DNA of 64,000 bases from Hansfordia pulvinata. Lineage: Eukaryota > Ascomycota > Sordariomycetes > Xylariales. The stretch is taken from the NCBI GenBank assembly GCA_006538405.1, contig BJKQ01000003.1, positions 1,612,001 through 1,676,000 on the forward strand. Direction: 5' to 3'. The position numbers and the translations under genes were made by a program. Below the pieces are notes generated by a model. It saw nothing but the letters and a program-made list of their open reading frames with translations. It ran no database searches and had not been told where the DNA came from. Below, in pieces: positions 35,201 to 46,317 of this stretch; within the stretch, counting starts at the first letter, position 1; each line of letters starts with the position of its first letter.

Positions 35201-37712
35201 GGGACTGGTGTCCATCCTCGAGACCTGATGTATGCTGATCTCTCTGAACGGGGCTGACGCCTCGCGAGTCCACCTCCCTGGGGCCCTCATCGTAGGAGAG
35301 CTGGGATTCCCGATAGTTCTGGGAGCCATGGCCTGAGCCGCTGAGTTGCGACGGCTCCAGGGCAGACCCCTCGACCAGAGAAGCCACAGCAGACTCCGGC
35401 CCGAAGCTTTGGTGCACCATTTGTGGGTTGCCGCCGATATGCCGCACAGCTTGTCCAGTGGTAACCTGACCCAATTCGCTGTCGTCGGTGTAGTTGGTGT
35501 TCCGAAAGTCCACGCCAGAGCTCCTCTGGCTGGCCTCTTCATCGGCAAATTCGCGACTGCGCATGTTGCTAGGAATCGAGGTCGAAGACCGTACACCATG
35601 TTGCGATTTGGTGGGCGATGAGAGCTCGCTTGCCGTTTGGGCGCTGCGGCCTTGAATGTCACTCCCTTCCGTGTAACCAGACACACTCTGGATGGGACTC
35701 AGACCCCGTCTTTCTTGCTGGTACGGCACGTAGCGGAGCGGCTCTGGAACGTCCTGCTGGCCAAAGAAGCCCGGGTGGTGATCCTCCTCTTCATCGTAGA
35801 TTCCAGGTTCGGCCAGGTGACCATCTTCCTCATACTCGTCGTATTCGTCGCGATAACGATGTTCAGGCACGCGGCCGTATTCATCCATATCGATCAATTC
35901 CGGATCCTGGTAGTCGGCGGTTCCTCGTCGGGGCAAAGCCTTTAGGTCCCCGTGAGAGATGTTTGCATGCTGGGTTCCGAGGCCCTGCAGATTGTGAAAT
36001 GAATTCGGATCGGGGGTTCGCGTGGGTGTTGGGCCGTCCCGCATGGAGTCCATGGATGGGACTTCTCGAGCTACTTCTCTGACTGGCGTCATTTCCTCGC
36101 TGGCCGAATGGGGTCGATCGGTCTCGGCTGTAAGAATCGACGTCCTTGTCATGTCGGAAGGGTTGGCTTCACTTGACAGTGGCATGGGCGGCAGGACTTC
36201 CGGCTCGGGCTCTTCGAAATCACCTGAAAACCGGTCTTTCTGACTTCTCTTTGGGGTCTCAGCTCTCCGCCGACGTCGTTGTCGCTTGTCATCTCTGGAT
36301 CGCGACCGGATAGCGGCGCCGACAGCGGCAGCACCCAGGGCTGCGGCGGTCAGTCCATCCGTGTGGTGGCCATCGTCTTCATCGAGGCCTTCATCCAGTG
36401 CCGAAACCTGATCGATACTGCTTGTTGGGGACAGCTGGTTTCTCGCCTCGCGATCTCGCTTGTCCCTTGATGTGGCGGAGTGAGCCGTCTCTCCGGACCT
36501 TCTTCGGCTCGTCACTGACAGTTCGTCAAGTGACGACGTGGTGAGGCTGGACCTCGAGTCCCTGCGGCGGCCCGTCTTGGTTTCCCGCTGGCTCCGCTCG
36601 CGCTTGATGAGATCGAGTTCGGGCAGGATCAGCCTGCGAATCGCGTCCTCGACCGTTTCCAACAACCTGGGATTGTTTATAGACGCGGAATGCGGGTCAT
36701 GGGAACGGTGGCTTGGCGATAGTTGTGATGAGAGCGTGCTAGAGTTGGCGTCTGAGACAACAGATTCCTTGAGAGGAGTGGGTTTAGACTTGCGCCGCGC
36801 AGAAGCTTTATTATCCGCGTCCTTGTCACCCGAGCTGGTCGATCGGTTCTTGGACTTGTGTCTCTTTTCTGGCTTGCTTGCCTTCTCGACCGCTTTTTGC
36901 ATCACACTTCGATCGTGGCTCGCGCTGCGCGTCTTTCGGTTGTTCAACCTGTCTGCGACAATAGCACCAGCAGCTGCAGCTGCAGCTCCCGACACGACCG
37001 AATCGCCATGCAAGGGGCTTCTGGCCCTCTTTTCATAACTGTTGTTGCCGCCCGACCCATCGAGAAAGCTGTCTGTCGGGATGGCCGAGATATCCGACAT
37101 GTCCGGCGGTACATAATGCGAAGCCTTGCTGTCGGCAGCCGGGATCAGAGGACTCGACACCTTGCGGCGACGACGGGACTGGCTGGGGTCAATATCCACC
37201 TCGATGGGATGTCGGGAGACATTCGACTCCTCCGTGGCTGATGCGTACGAATGCATGCTTTTCGCGTCGTCGGTATCCACCGCGTCAAGTTCGCTGTGAG
37301 CGCCGCCGGGGCTCGCCGCGGCGTGTCGGGTTACTGAGGCGACTCTGCCGCTCCGGGTTTCCGTGATCTGGATGTGGTCGTTCTTTCCACCGCGTGTCTT
37401 CGAGGGCGTGAGGCGGACGCGGACGCTGGGTCTGCGCTCGGTCGACCGGCCAGGATGCGTGGTTTCGTCCGAGGACCGGCTGCTCTCGAAATACTCGATA
37501 AGCAGCGACGTCTGAGATTTATCAGGTTGGTGTCCGCGGGTCTTTATCCTCAACGGCGTTCCGTCATCGGGGAGAGAATAATGGGATCTGTTGTCGGCAG
37601 TTTTTGAAACATCGGTCGTGACGTCCGTGGGCTCGTCGCCGGGTGCTGTGAGGTGGGATTCGGTCTCGGTAGGGGCGGGAAGGGGAATGGGTTTTCTCGT
37701 CTCAACACCCAT
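32241..37712 (-). CDS. Very large, mostly disordered fungal protein (about 1792 aa)
   Basis: Three exons fit exactly in frame: 37712-34140, 34096-32365 (44-nt intron between), and 32314-32241 (50-nt intron with GTAAGC and TTCCAG). The product is rich in Ser, Arg, Glu, Asp and Pro with many RSRS/SPR-type sites, so it is probably heavily phosphorylated. Structured-looking islands are the N-terminal SLLIEYFESSRS followed by RRPSVRVRLTPS, three short Ala/Gly hydrophobic patches (AAAAAAGAIVADRL, ALGAAAVGAAI, ATIATAGAALAANHS), and a helical coiled-coil-like segment at the exon 1/2 junction (RSARDTELLVTLVRSAAEM ... DIKRILADTEEQIIGEV). The C-terminus ends LASPRSLASQESETF. I cannot name it. The composition suggests a scaffold or septal/cortical protein, which is only a guess. 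Confidence 0.85.
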
Positions 37713-40700
37713 CCTGCTTCGGTCTCGGGCAGCAGTGAGTCTGGTGGTGTTCTACGAGGCCCTCTGCTGGACGCGACGCCCTGGCCGTGATCCTGGCGAT
37801 TTGGATTTGACAATCCGCCTCGCGAGGTCGCAGGGCGATGGCCAACTGCTAGCGTGCTAAACACACGCTCACCGAAAGGGCCGCGAATCAACTGATGCAG
37901 AAGATCCGTCTGGGTGGTCCTCGGGTGGCTTATCAAGGCATCAGGTGTTTCTGGTGTCCTGGTCGAAAATCAAGTGGCGGCCGGGGAGAATCTGAAGAGG
38001 AGGTCAGCCGATCGTAAACGAAAACGGAGGCTGTATATCGACGGCAGCAAGCGACTGGACGAAGAGCGGCGCGAATTATCAACGAAGGGGCGGAAAGCCA
38101 GGTGGGTGCAAGAGAGACGAGTTTGTCGAGAGACGGCGGCAAAGGCAGAACCTGAATGAAGCGTGGATTGTGGGCGAGCTGTGTTGTCGATGATGGGCAA
38201 GCCAGGTGACGGCAAACGACGACGGCGAAGACGGCGAACGGTGCAATGCTCAGTCCGCAAGCAAGAGTTTGTCTTGACTGAGGCTCCTCGTGTACCGTGT
38301 GGCGCTGTGGGTTGTGGCGTGGGGTGCAAGGGCATGGGAAGGACAGGCCAAAGACGTGGCCGGCCACGGCGCAGGCTACGGGAGGCGAAACAAACAGAGT
38401 GGGATGGTGTCTCGTCACTTACCCAGGTGAAACACTTCGCAGTTGCTAATTAGAGGGCGGTGAAGTGAGGTGAGGTTTGTCGAAGTGAGAGCAGGGTCGA
38501 AGGGGTGGATGGAGGCAAAGCTGTGCACGAGACAAACACAAGCAACAGCGCGCAGGGTTCCAGCCTGGGATCCCCCGCTTGGAGAGGGTTGGAGCTGGGC
38601 TGGGCTGGGCTGGGCTCTGGCTGCTCTGATCCTATCTCCAGATGAGGAGAGGAAGCAAAACAGGGCAGAGGGTGCGGTGGCCCGTGAGATGGGGAAGGGG
38701 GGTTCTGAGAGCAAACAGCCGTCGCACGGCGGGCGGAAGAGGGCGAAGGGGGCGAGCGGGTGTCTGGGGCGCTGGCGGAGGCTGGGATCGGAGCCGCAGC
38801 GCAGGCTACCAGAGCTGGGGTCCGGGTCGCGGTGGGCGGGTAACGGGCTGTCCGGGGGTGGCACTGGCGGGCGATGCTGGCAAATGGGCGTTGACGAGGC
38901 GGCACGAGCGCTCGTGGGTCGGGGCTGTTGGGCTGTGGGATTACGGGTGCAAGTAGGTAGGGACAATACCACGATGCGCCGCCGTCGTGGCAGAAAAAAG
39001 AAAGCAGAGGACGGGGGAGTCGGGCACGATTGCTCGCTCAGAGCGCACGAGCGGCACGGCAAGAGGGGGCAAACAGCAGCAGATTGCGGCACAGAGGGCA
39101 GGTGCTCGCTCGTACGCAGCGGCGCAGCCAACAAACAGAGGTCTGGCCAGAGTGCGAGGATCCGATCCAATTGGGGGGCGCCGGCGAGAACGCGCAGCAC
39201 AGCAGCGGCGGTGGTGACGATCAGAGGTAGCGAACGCTACAGTGCGCGCGGTGCAGTGCTGTCGGGTGCTGCGTTGCGGTGCGGTGCGGTACGAGGGGAA
39301 CCGACACAGCCTGGTGGAACGCAGACCGCAACATCCAATGGAGTCGTGACAGCCCGGGCAGCACGAGCACCTGCACCTTCCTGCGTCTGCGCTGCACCTC
39401 CTCCAGCTGCACCCGCACCTGCCCTGCTGACTGGATGCTGGCCTCGATCGAGGTAAACAATACTCCGTAAAGGTGAAAGCGTCGCCTGCTCCCGTAGTGT
39501 ACCGAGTAGCGCAGTTGCCAACTTCCGTCGGGACGCGGACGGGTACTTTGGATAGAGAACAGCAGTACCTCATGTTAGCCGTCTTTTGCTATCCTATCGC
39601 CTGTGCTCATCAGACCCATCCCTCGTACTCCCCCCCGCTAGTGGCCCGGTGCAATACTGGACCATGGGGACCATGGTTACCCGGTCCGGCAACCGCCACA
39701 AGGGCCTTTTGCCCATAGATTGCACCGTCTTCGAGCAGATTGCTCGACACCGAGAGGCGAGAAGTTGGAATGGGACAACGATTCTGCGCGTGTACGAGTA
39801 CTCGCACATGAGCTGCGCGCAACGACGTCTCCGGCCCGATACACAATCGACAAATTTATACAAAATCAGACGCCGTGAAGGGATTCAAGGGGTTGGCGTC
39901 CCCGAGGCGAACGGCACGTCATGGACGTCCGTGTAAGGGACGGGGTGACTGGAAGCTGTACGACACGACACGCCCGTGTGCGAGCACCTCCAGCGTGCCA
40001 GCATCCGTACCCTGGATTAATTAATCTGCTGCACGGGACTGCCGAGCTCGGCTCGTTCCTTGAGCACACACACCACACACTCGCGAGCCGTGCCTCGGGC
40101 TACCCATCTTGATCCCGGATCTCAAGAGTGGGAGCAGGTACGAGATGCACAAAGAGGTACCTATGCGCATCCACCTGCCTTTGTAGGCACTTGCAGTACC
40201 TACCAGGTCATGGAACCAGTACGCCTTCAAATACGCCTGCAAACACACAAACAGGGACGCACCCAGTCCGACCCAGCACAGAGCACCAGTATGAGCCCTA
40301 TTTCGGGCATCACCCTCCACCACCTGCCTGGGTCCCGGCAATCTGGCCAGGCCTGACTTGCTCGTGGTGCCTAGCCACTCGGGTGACCGGGTTGCAATGG
40401 TCTGGCTGGCTGGCCTGGGCTAGCTGGGCTGAGCCGTGGCAGCACAGTCGTCAAGCCCTCGTGGATCCCGAGGCGACACCACGACTTCCGCCCGTCAGTC
40501 GCGGCTCAGTCAGTCACTGGATCTAGCACGTCTGCTCTGGGCCCTGGACGCGCTGCGCAACCAGGATATCCCCCTCTCCCCGTGGGCCTTGACCCAATGG
40601 AGCAACTCCCCTGCCACGCCCGTTGGGCAATCCGGCCTTGAGAGGGTGAGAGGCTCCCGTTTGTCAACGTCAGGCCCGGCCAGTCGGACGCCTGGGCACC

Positions 40701-42933
40701 AACGGCGGTGGCTGGGGGAGGGGGGGCAACACGCTCGAGGGTGTTCACAGACATTGATGCGTTGGCTCTGCGTGCAGGCGCCGGGCCAATCATGTCGCCA
40801 GATCGCGTCTGCTTCCCATCTGCGATGCGACCTGCACCGCCGCCCGCCGGCGGGGCAGCTCAGAGGGCCGTCCAGTACGAGCAGCACATCACCGCCGACA
40901 AAGACGCAGGCCGAGTCCGGGCTGCGGGACAAAGGAGGAGTCTCCGCTCTGCTCGGTCTGTCGGTCTATCAAGATGGAGACGCACGAATAGTGGCGGCGG
41001 CGGCGGCGGCGGCGGCAGCGGCCTGGTCGCCAGGGAAATATCACCAGCATATGCGGCGCCGTATGTACGTGGGTGTTAGTGTGCATTCAACCACGTTCGA
41101 ACGCGACGTTCGGCACGATCGCTCCTCGGACGGCGTACATCCTCCACCGTCTGCTGGCAGATCGGAGGCGTGGGACCTGGCAACGCGGCTCCCAGTCTCC
41201 GCTGGTCTTTATGCATGGCCGTCTGGTACGAGTGGTCCTTCTTCTGCCCCTATCAAGAACACCCATCATTAGGAATCATGATCTGGTCCGTTGTGAGGAA
41301 CGGCGCCTGTCCGCTGTCGTCGTGCTCATGGCCGACGGCTAGCAGCGGCGGCTCTGGCGCCAACTTCAAGTAATAATAATGCGTGGAGGCGCCGCAAAAT
41401 GCGATAGAAGTCTCCATGGCTAATAATAAGGACACCCGCTGATCCGTGGCGATCGTCTGGGCACACTCTACGCACAACTCGGTAGTTCACGCATGCATGC
41501 GAGCACTGGCGCGTGGAAGGGGACTCGACGCTATAGGGAGAAAGCCGCGCTGGGGGCTGTGAAGCTAATGAGCTGGAGAGGCGAGCAGGGATGGCGGAAA
41601 TATCGATGATGACGGAGCGACCACGGCTCGTGACAATATCAGCAATAATAATAAGAGGCTCACTTATTATGAGGTGCGGGGCGCATCGGGTTTTACTCGC
41701 CCGCGTACCAAACTACGATGCGCTTACAGGTACCTAGCCCCCAAGGGTGTCCGAGTATTCGTAGAGGCTGTCCGGCAAGACAAAAGAAATATCGAGAGAA
41801 AAATTCAAAGCTAGAATACTTATTTTGACAGGCCGTCGACAGCTTGGCTGCTGATGAAGCCAGCCACCCCAGGTACTCATCAGAGTATCCGAAACACAGC
41901 CCTCGAGAAGCCATTAGAAGCGCGAAACAGAAGCCCCTTGCACATGAGCACCCCAGATCCCGCACCACGGATAGCATACTCGTAGCAAGATGGCCAGGGA
42001 GGACCGAATGTGACGCTGATGGACTTGGACAGACGAACCGCACTGCGGCGACAGTGACGCAAATGCAAACGATAAAAAATAGGTAGAAAAAAGCATCCCC
42101 CATACTCGTACCCATCTGACGAGTCCCACAGTCCCCGGTGGACCTCGACGCTCTGGCACGGCGACGCCCCACTCTGCCGGGCCCCCGGCCTCGGCACCGT
42201 CGCATCCAACGCAATCCAATGACCGCTTTGCGGTACGGGGACCTGTGCGGGTACGAGTACTCGTCCGCCCCAGCCCGTGCCAGCGTCTAGGGAAAGATAC
42301 CTCTTGGGGTGTACCTGCAGCAAATCCCACTCGACGGAACCCAAACGTCACTCGACAACGAATAGCTCTCCGATCCCGTACGTTGCGCCGGGGTTGCTCG
42401 GGGCACGGTGCGCGCAGCTCCCAGCTCGACTGTGCACGATCAAAGCTCCAACGACATGCCCTACTCCGTACTGTCCGGACCACCACCTTCGGGTGGCCTG
42501 CGTGACGTTACTCTGTCCTTTGTCGGACTGCGTCTGCCGGGAGTCGCTGGCTGATCCGCTTGCTCATATTAGCAGCCGCGGCGATCAGCTTATTGATCAA
42601 CCAAGACGGAATCGACTGCTGGTCCACGTGATGCGCAGATGGCGCGCTCTTCAGCCTGTTCCTCCTCAGCAGGTGCCACTGGATGGGAGGCACGGCACCG
42701 CGTCACATCGAAAAGATCGAATCATGACTCAGAGGCAGGAAACAGAACAGGGCATCAACACGCTTACAAAGGCACCAGGTCCCATCAATCGTGGCGAGGA
42801 GACACTGTCGTCGTTGGCACAGCTGGACAACAGCTGCACATTGTCAAAGACCCCGGCTCAAATGGACGGCTTATTTCAGGTCAAGTCTATCCCAAGTCAA
42901 GTCTGGTTACACATTGTTCACTCACTGGCTCCA
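37713..42933. other. Long intergenic region, no gene supported
   Basis: This 5.2-kb stretch lies upstream of the large disordered protein gene. It has many medium open frames on both strands, but none shows a coherent domain or plausible composition. It includes (TGGGC)n at 38594-38615, TGTACGAGTACTCGC at 39791-39805, GTACGAGTGG at 41226, ATACTCGTACCC at 42102 and GTACGAGTACTCG at 42251-42263. A pseudogene or noncoding transcript cannot be excluded. Confidence 0.45.
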
Positions 42934-45447
42934 TCAGACCCCGGAATGAAAGTCCACCCCAAACCCATTCATGTCGCCAATGTCGATGAACGAGTCATTC
43001 CCCATGTTCCAAATCGTGTCATAGGCAAGCCCGGCCCACCGTGACGGGTCGCTATCGTTGGAGAAGTCGTACCCAAAGAGGTCACCCCCTTCGTTCATCT
43101 GCGCTCGTGGCCTGCTGTCCAGGGAATCGTTTAAGTAGAAGCTGTTGCTGCCGTAAGGCCCGCCCATGGCCGCTGCCGTCGTCGCAGTTGCCTCCTGCTG
43201 CTGATGCTGCTGCTCCTGATGATGATGCCCGAGCTCTAGGTGCGTCTGCGTAGGGAGCGTGTTTTGCCTGGCGGCAGCGTTCGTCATCGTCGGGGATGCG
43301 GGTATCGAGGCTTGCCACGGGTATGAGTTCTGGGTGTGGTCGAGCTTGTGCAGAATGGTGCAGTGCAGCTCCTCAAAAACAGTCGCGTAAGGGCTTGCGT
43401 CGGGGAGCTGGGCGGACATGTGCCGCAGGGTGTCCTCGCAGTCCCCCAGCGCCCCGCGGGCCTTGATCAGGTCGTCCTTCTCCAGCTGCTGCTGTGAGCC
43501 TGCAGCGCCGCTAGCCGACGAGATGATGCAGAACAGGATCGACAGACCCGCTGTGAAGATGGTCTGGAAGTAACTCTTGGTATAGGTGATTCGCGAGTCT
43601 CGGAACAGGGCCGCAAAGAGCACAACGGCCCGGTGGGCGCTGCGCAGGCAGGCCACGATCATGTCGTGCGGCGGGGGCAACCCATTACGTTTGGGTACCA
43701 GGTCCACGGCCTTGCGGACCAGCAACAGGACCTCGCGGGCCTCAAGAAAATCGTACCACGACTGGTTCTCGTACAGGCAGCGGGGTGTGCTGAATTCGGG
43801 CATCGACGCCCTCCACTCAGCAAGCTCGTGGGTGAAGTCGTCGACCAGGGCAAACGCCCAACCAGGGGCGGGCGGGCCTGGCCCTTTGCATGCCTGCGAT
43901 GTCTTCTGGTGGATTCGGGACGATATTTTGCGCAGCTCTATGCATTTCAGGGCCACCGACATGTCGTTTGGGCCGGCCTGCTCTGCGCCCTCGCGGTCTC
44001 GGCCGGCAAACAGCTCGTCAAGGCCCAGAGCGAAGGCCCCCGCTGCGTCAATAATCTCCTGGTCGTTGGCGTGGACTGGCAGGCCGACACTGATGTCTTT
44101 GTCGGCTATGGCGAACGGGCGGTTCAGGGTGAATGAGCTATATCTGTCCATTACGTAGCTCATCCAGAAGACCCGGCGTCGCATCTGCTCTTCCAGCGGA
44201 GTTCCGGATTGCCCATCGGAACTCAAATGCAGCTTGTGTTCTATACACATCCTGATACACAGATGGGCCACTTCCCAGATGGACGTCCCTGCGGCCGGTC
44301 AGCAAGATGGAAGCCTGCTGTTCGGGTAACAGTTTCCTACCTGTGTGGTAATAGATGCCGAATCTGCATACAAGAAGAAGGTTCTGTATGGCTGCAAGGC
44401 CTCGGGACAGAAAAGCCTTGTCAAGGTTTTGCATTGCTGCGATATAGTAACCGAACGGATGCGCTGTGTGCATTCCTTGGCGATGTGGCACGACCGAGCC
44501 AACAGCTAGTATCATGAATGTTCGGAACCGGGTGTCATTGGAGAGTGGCTGGCTGCGATGATCTTCTGGTTCGCCCACGAAGACATGATCATACAAGTCA
44601 AGGACGTCCTGCCTTAATAGAAACGGGTGTTGGACGTGGGTGCCGTCCAAGCTGCACCGTCGCGAAAGAGAACCGGATCAGTACGTTGAGCGCTTTCAAT
44701 CAACACCCTGACTATGTCAGGCGGATAGTTACTGACTATGCATTGAATAGAAGACGGGCATCTGCGGCGCTTGGCAACGTGTTTGCCTCGCTCTGCACCT
44801 CGGCCGGCCGAGCAGCTGCCGCGAGTCTTTGTAGAAGCGTCGCGTTGGTGCTTCTCCATTCGGGATCGTTAAAGAGGTGGCTTAGGAAGCTAGCATTGCT
44901 CAGTCAGCAAGAGTCCTCACGAGAACCCAACCGTCGCGACATCCCGACAGATCATTAGGTCTTGGGGCGTCTGACCCGATGCCTCCTCCTTGTAGCACCG
45001 AGGGGAGAGTGCTGGCGGCTGTGGTAGAGCTGTGGACAGTCGTCGCGGGCGAATCGCTTGTAGCGGGCATACCAGTCTTGTCGGGCGAGCTGACTGCCAC
45101 GCCGCGAAGCTGCTGTTCCAGCTCGTGGACGTAACTTGAGAAGCGGTTAGTGGAGCACGATGCAGTCAGCCAGAGAGCAGTAAAACACTCACACACGCGA
45201 TATGTCCGGCCCCCCCTCCGGGTTCACCATGACACAGTCACCGCCTTGGCTGCTGCAGTGCAGGCATCTCGGCCTTTCACTGTCGCACTGGGACTGCAGA
45301 GTCAGTGGTCCCAGGTCCGTGGATGAGAAGGATTGCGTCTTTCGCTTGGCCAGGCCAGGAACCGACCTTGATCTTCTTGTCGTGGCATGTACGGCAAGCC
45401 GGGAGCCGTGGCAGGTCGCCTTCGGTCGCTGATATCTCTGAAGCCAT
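42934..45447 (-). CDS. Zn2Cys6 transcription factor with fungal-specific regulatory domain (TF1)
   Basis: A nuclear DNA-binding regulator. The binuclear cluster is split by the first intron: CRTCHDKKIK then CDSERPRCLHCSSQGGDC, giving CX2CX6CX6CX2CX6C. A short dimerisation helix (YVHELEQQL) follows, then the fungal-specific TF domain with LFNAYLDGTHVQHPFLLR, GTSIWEVAHLCIRMCIEHKLH, RRRVFWMSYVMDRYSSFTLNRPFAI. The C-terminus is Gln/His-rich with acidic patches (DLFGYDFSNDSD, IWNMGNDSFIDIGDMNGF), a likely activation domain. Exons: 45447-45367, 45287-45193, 45134-44949, 44889-44737, 44651-44341, 44288-42934, 726 aa. The 44948-44890 intron uses a weak donor (GTCGGG), so that join is the least certain. 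It is divergent from a second regulator, TF2. Confidence 0.88.
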
Positions 45448-46317
45448 ACCTATAGCTGGAGTTAGCTGCGGCTGGCTCACATCCCTGTCACGTCGAGACC
45501 TGACGAGATGTAGGACCTCGAGCTTGTGCCTCACAAGGACTGGACCACCACGATCGCCCCGCACATGCCTCAGGTCGTCAAGTGTTTGATATCCTGCACC
45601 GCAGTCAAAGACCTGAGTGAGCGTCAAGACCCGAGTGAGCGTGGAGGACCCGGAAAGGCAGCCACTCCAGACAGCCCACGGGCGGAAGGTGCGACCGTCC
45701 AAGAGGGAGGGGTACGAGTCCAGTGCGTCGGAAGTCTATGTAGGTAAGGTACCGTATCGTTGGAACAGTTCCGAGGCTACCTTAGGTAAGGAGCAGACTG
45801 CAGCCGACAGTCATCACTCAATCCATGGATGTTCTCTACACCATTCCGACACCCGTCCTCTCAACACATCAATTCTTTGCCAGCTTCACGAGGGCGTTCA
45901 CGCATGGCTCCGCCCGGAATCGAGCACCTCCAACCAGCAACCATGACTTCATGACTCGTCGCGAATCCAACACAGAACCCGGCCGATACTGGGTTGTAGG
46001 CTCTGCTCTGTCTGGTCCCACCTTCTCCACCCCCAGCTCTTCCCTCCGCAGATGGACACTGCACGGGCATCCGTCCACGTGCTTGTGGGCGACGGTTCTC
46101 CGCCGAGACATGCTGGGCTTCTGACTCGCTCCCCTCGGCGGATGTCCGCCGGCCGCGTGCCCCACGGGGTCTGTACCGAGAATCGGGACTGGCGCCGTTC
46201 AGCCACCGCCCTCATCTCCACGAAGCGATAGTCCAGAGGACAAGCCAACACCTACTTCGGCCCACGTCCGACTGCAGAATTCCGACATCTTTGGACTCTT
46301 GCTCGACTGGAAAAGAA
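45448..46317. other. Shared promoter region of two Zn2Cys6 regulators
   Basis: This 870-bp head-to-head region contains no gene. It holds an 11-bp perfect inverted repeat GGAACAGTTCC near 45762, flanked by TAGGTAAGG elements, and a GGTACGAGTC motif at about 45711. Confidence 0.5.

Noticed and set aside
38470..39456. 328-codon plus-strand open frame in the long gap
   Set aside because: Trp/Gly/Arg-rich with internal TGGGC repeat translation and no domain; overlaps an equally long antisense frame.
40436..41272. 278-codon plus-strand open frame
   Set aside because: Composition is random and the Ala run comes from a GGC repeat; no family motif or splice context.
37713..42933. Transposon remnant in the long gene-poor gap
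   Set aside because: No terminal repeats, transposase or reverse-transcriptase text, and no strong C-to-T (RIP-like) bias seen by eye.
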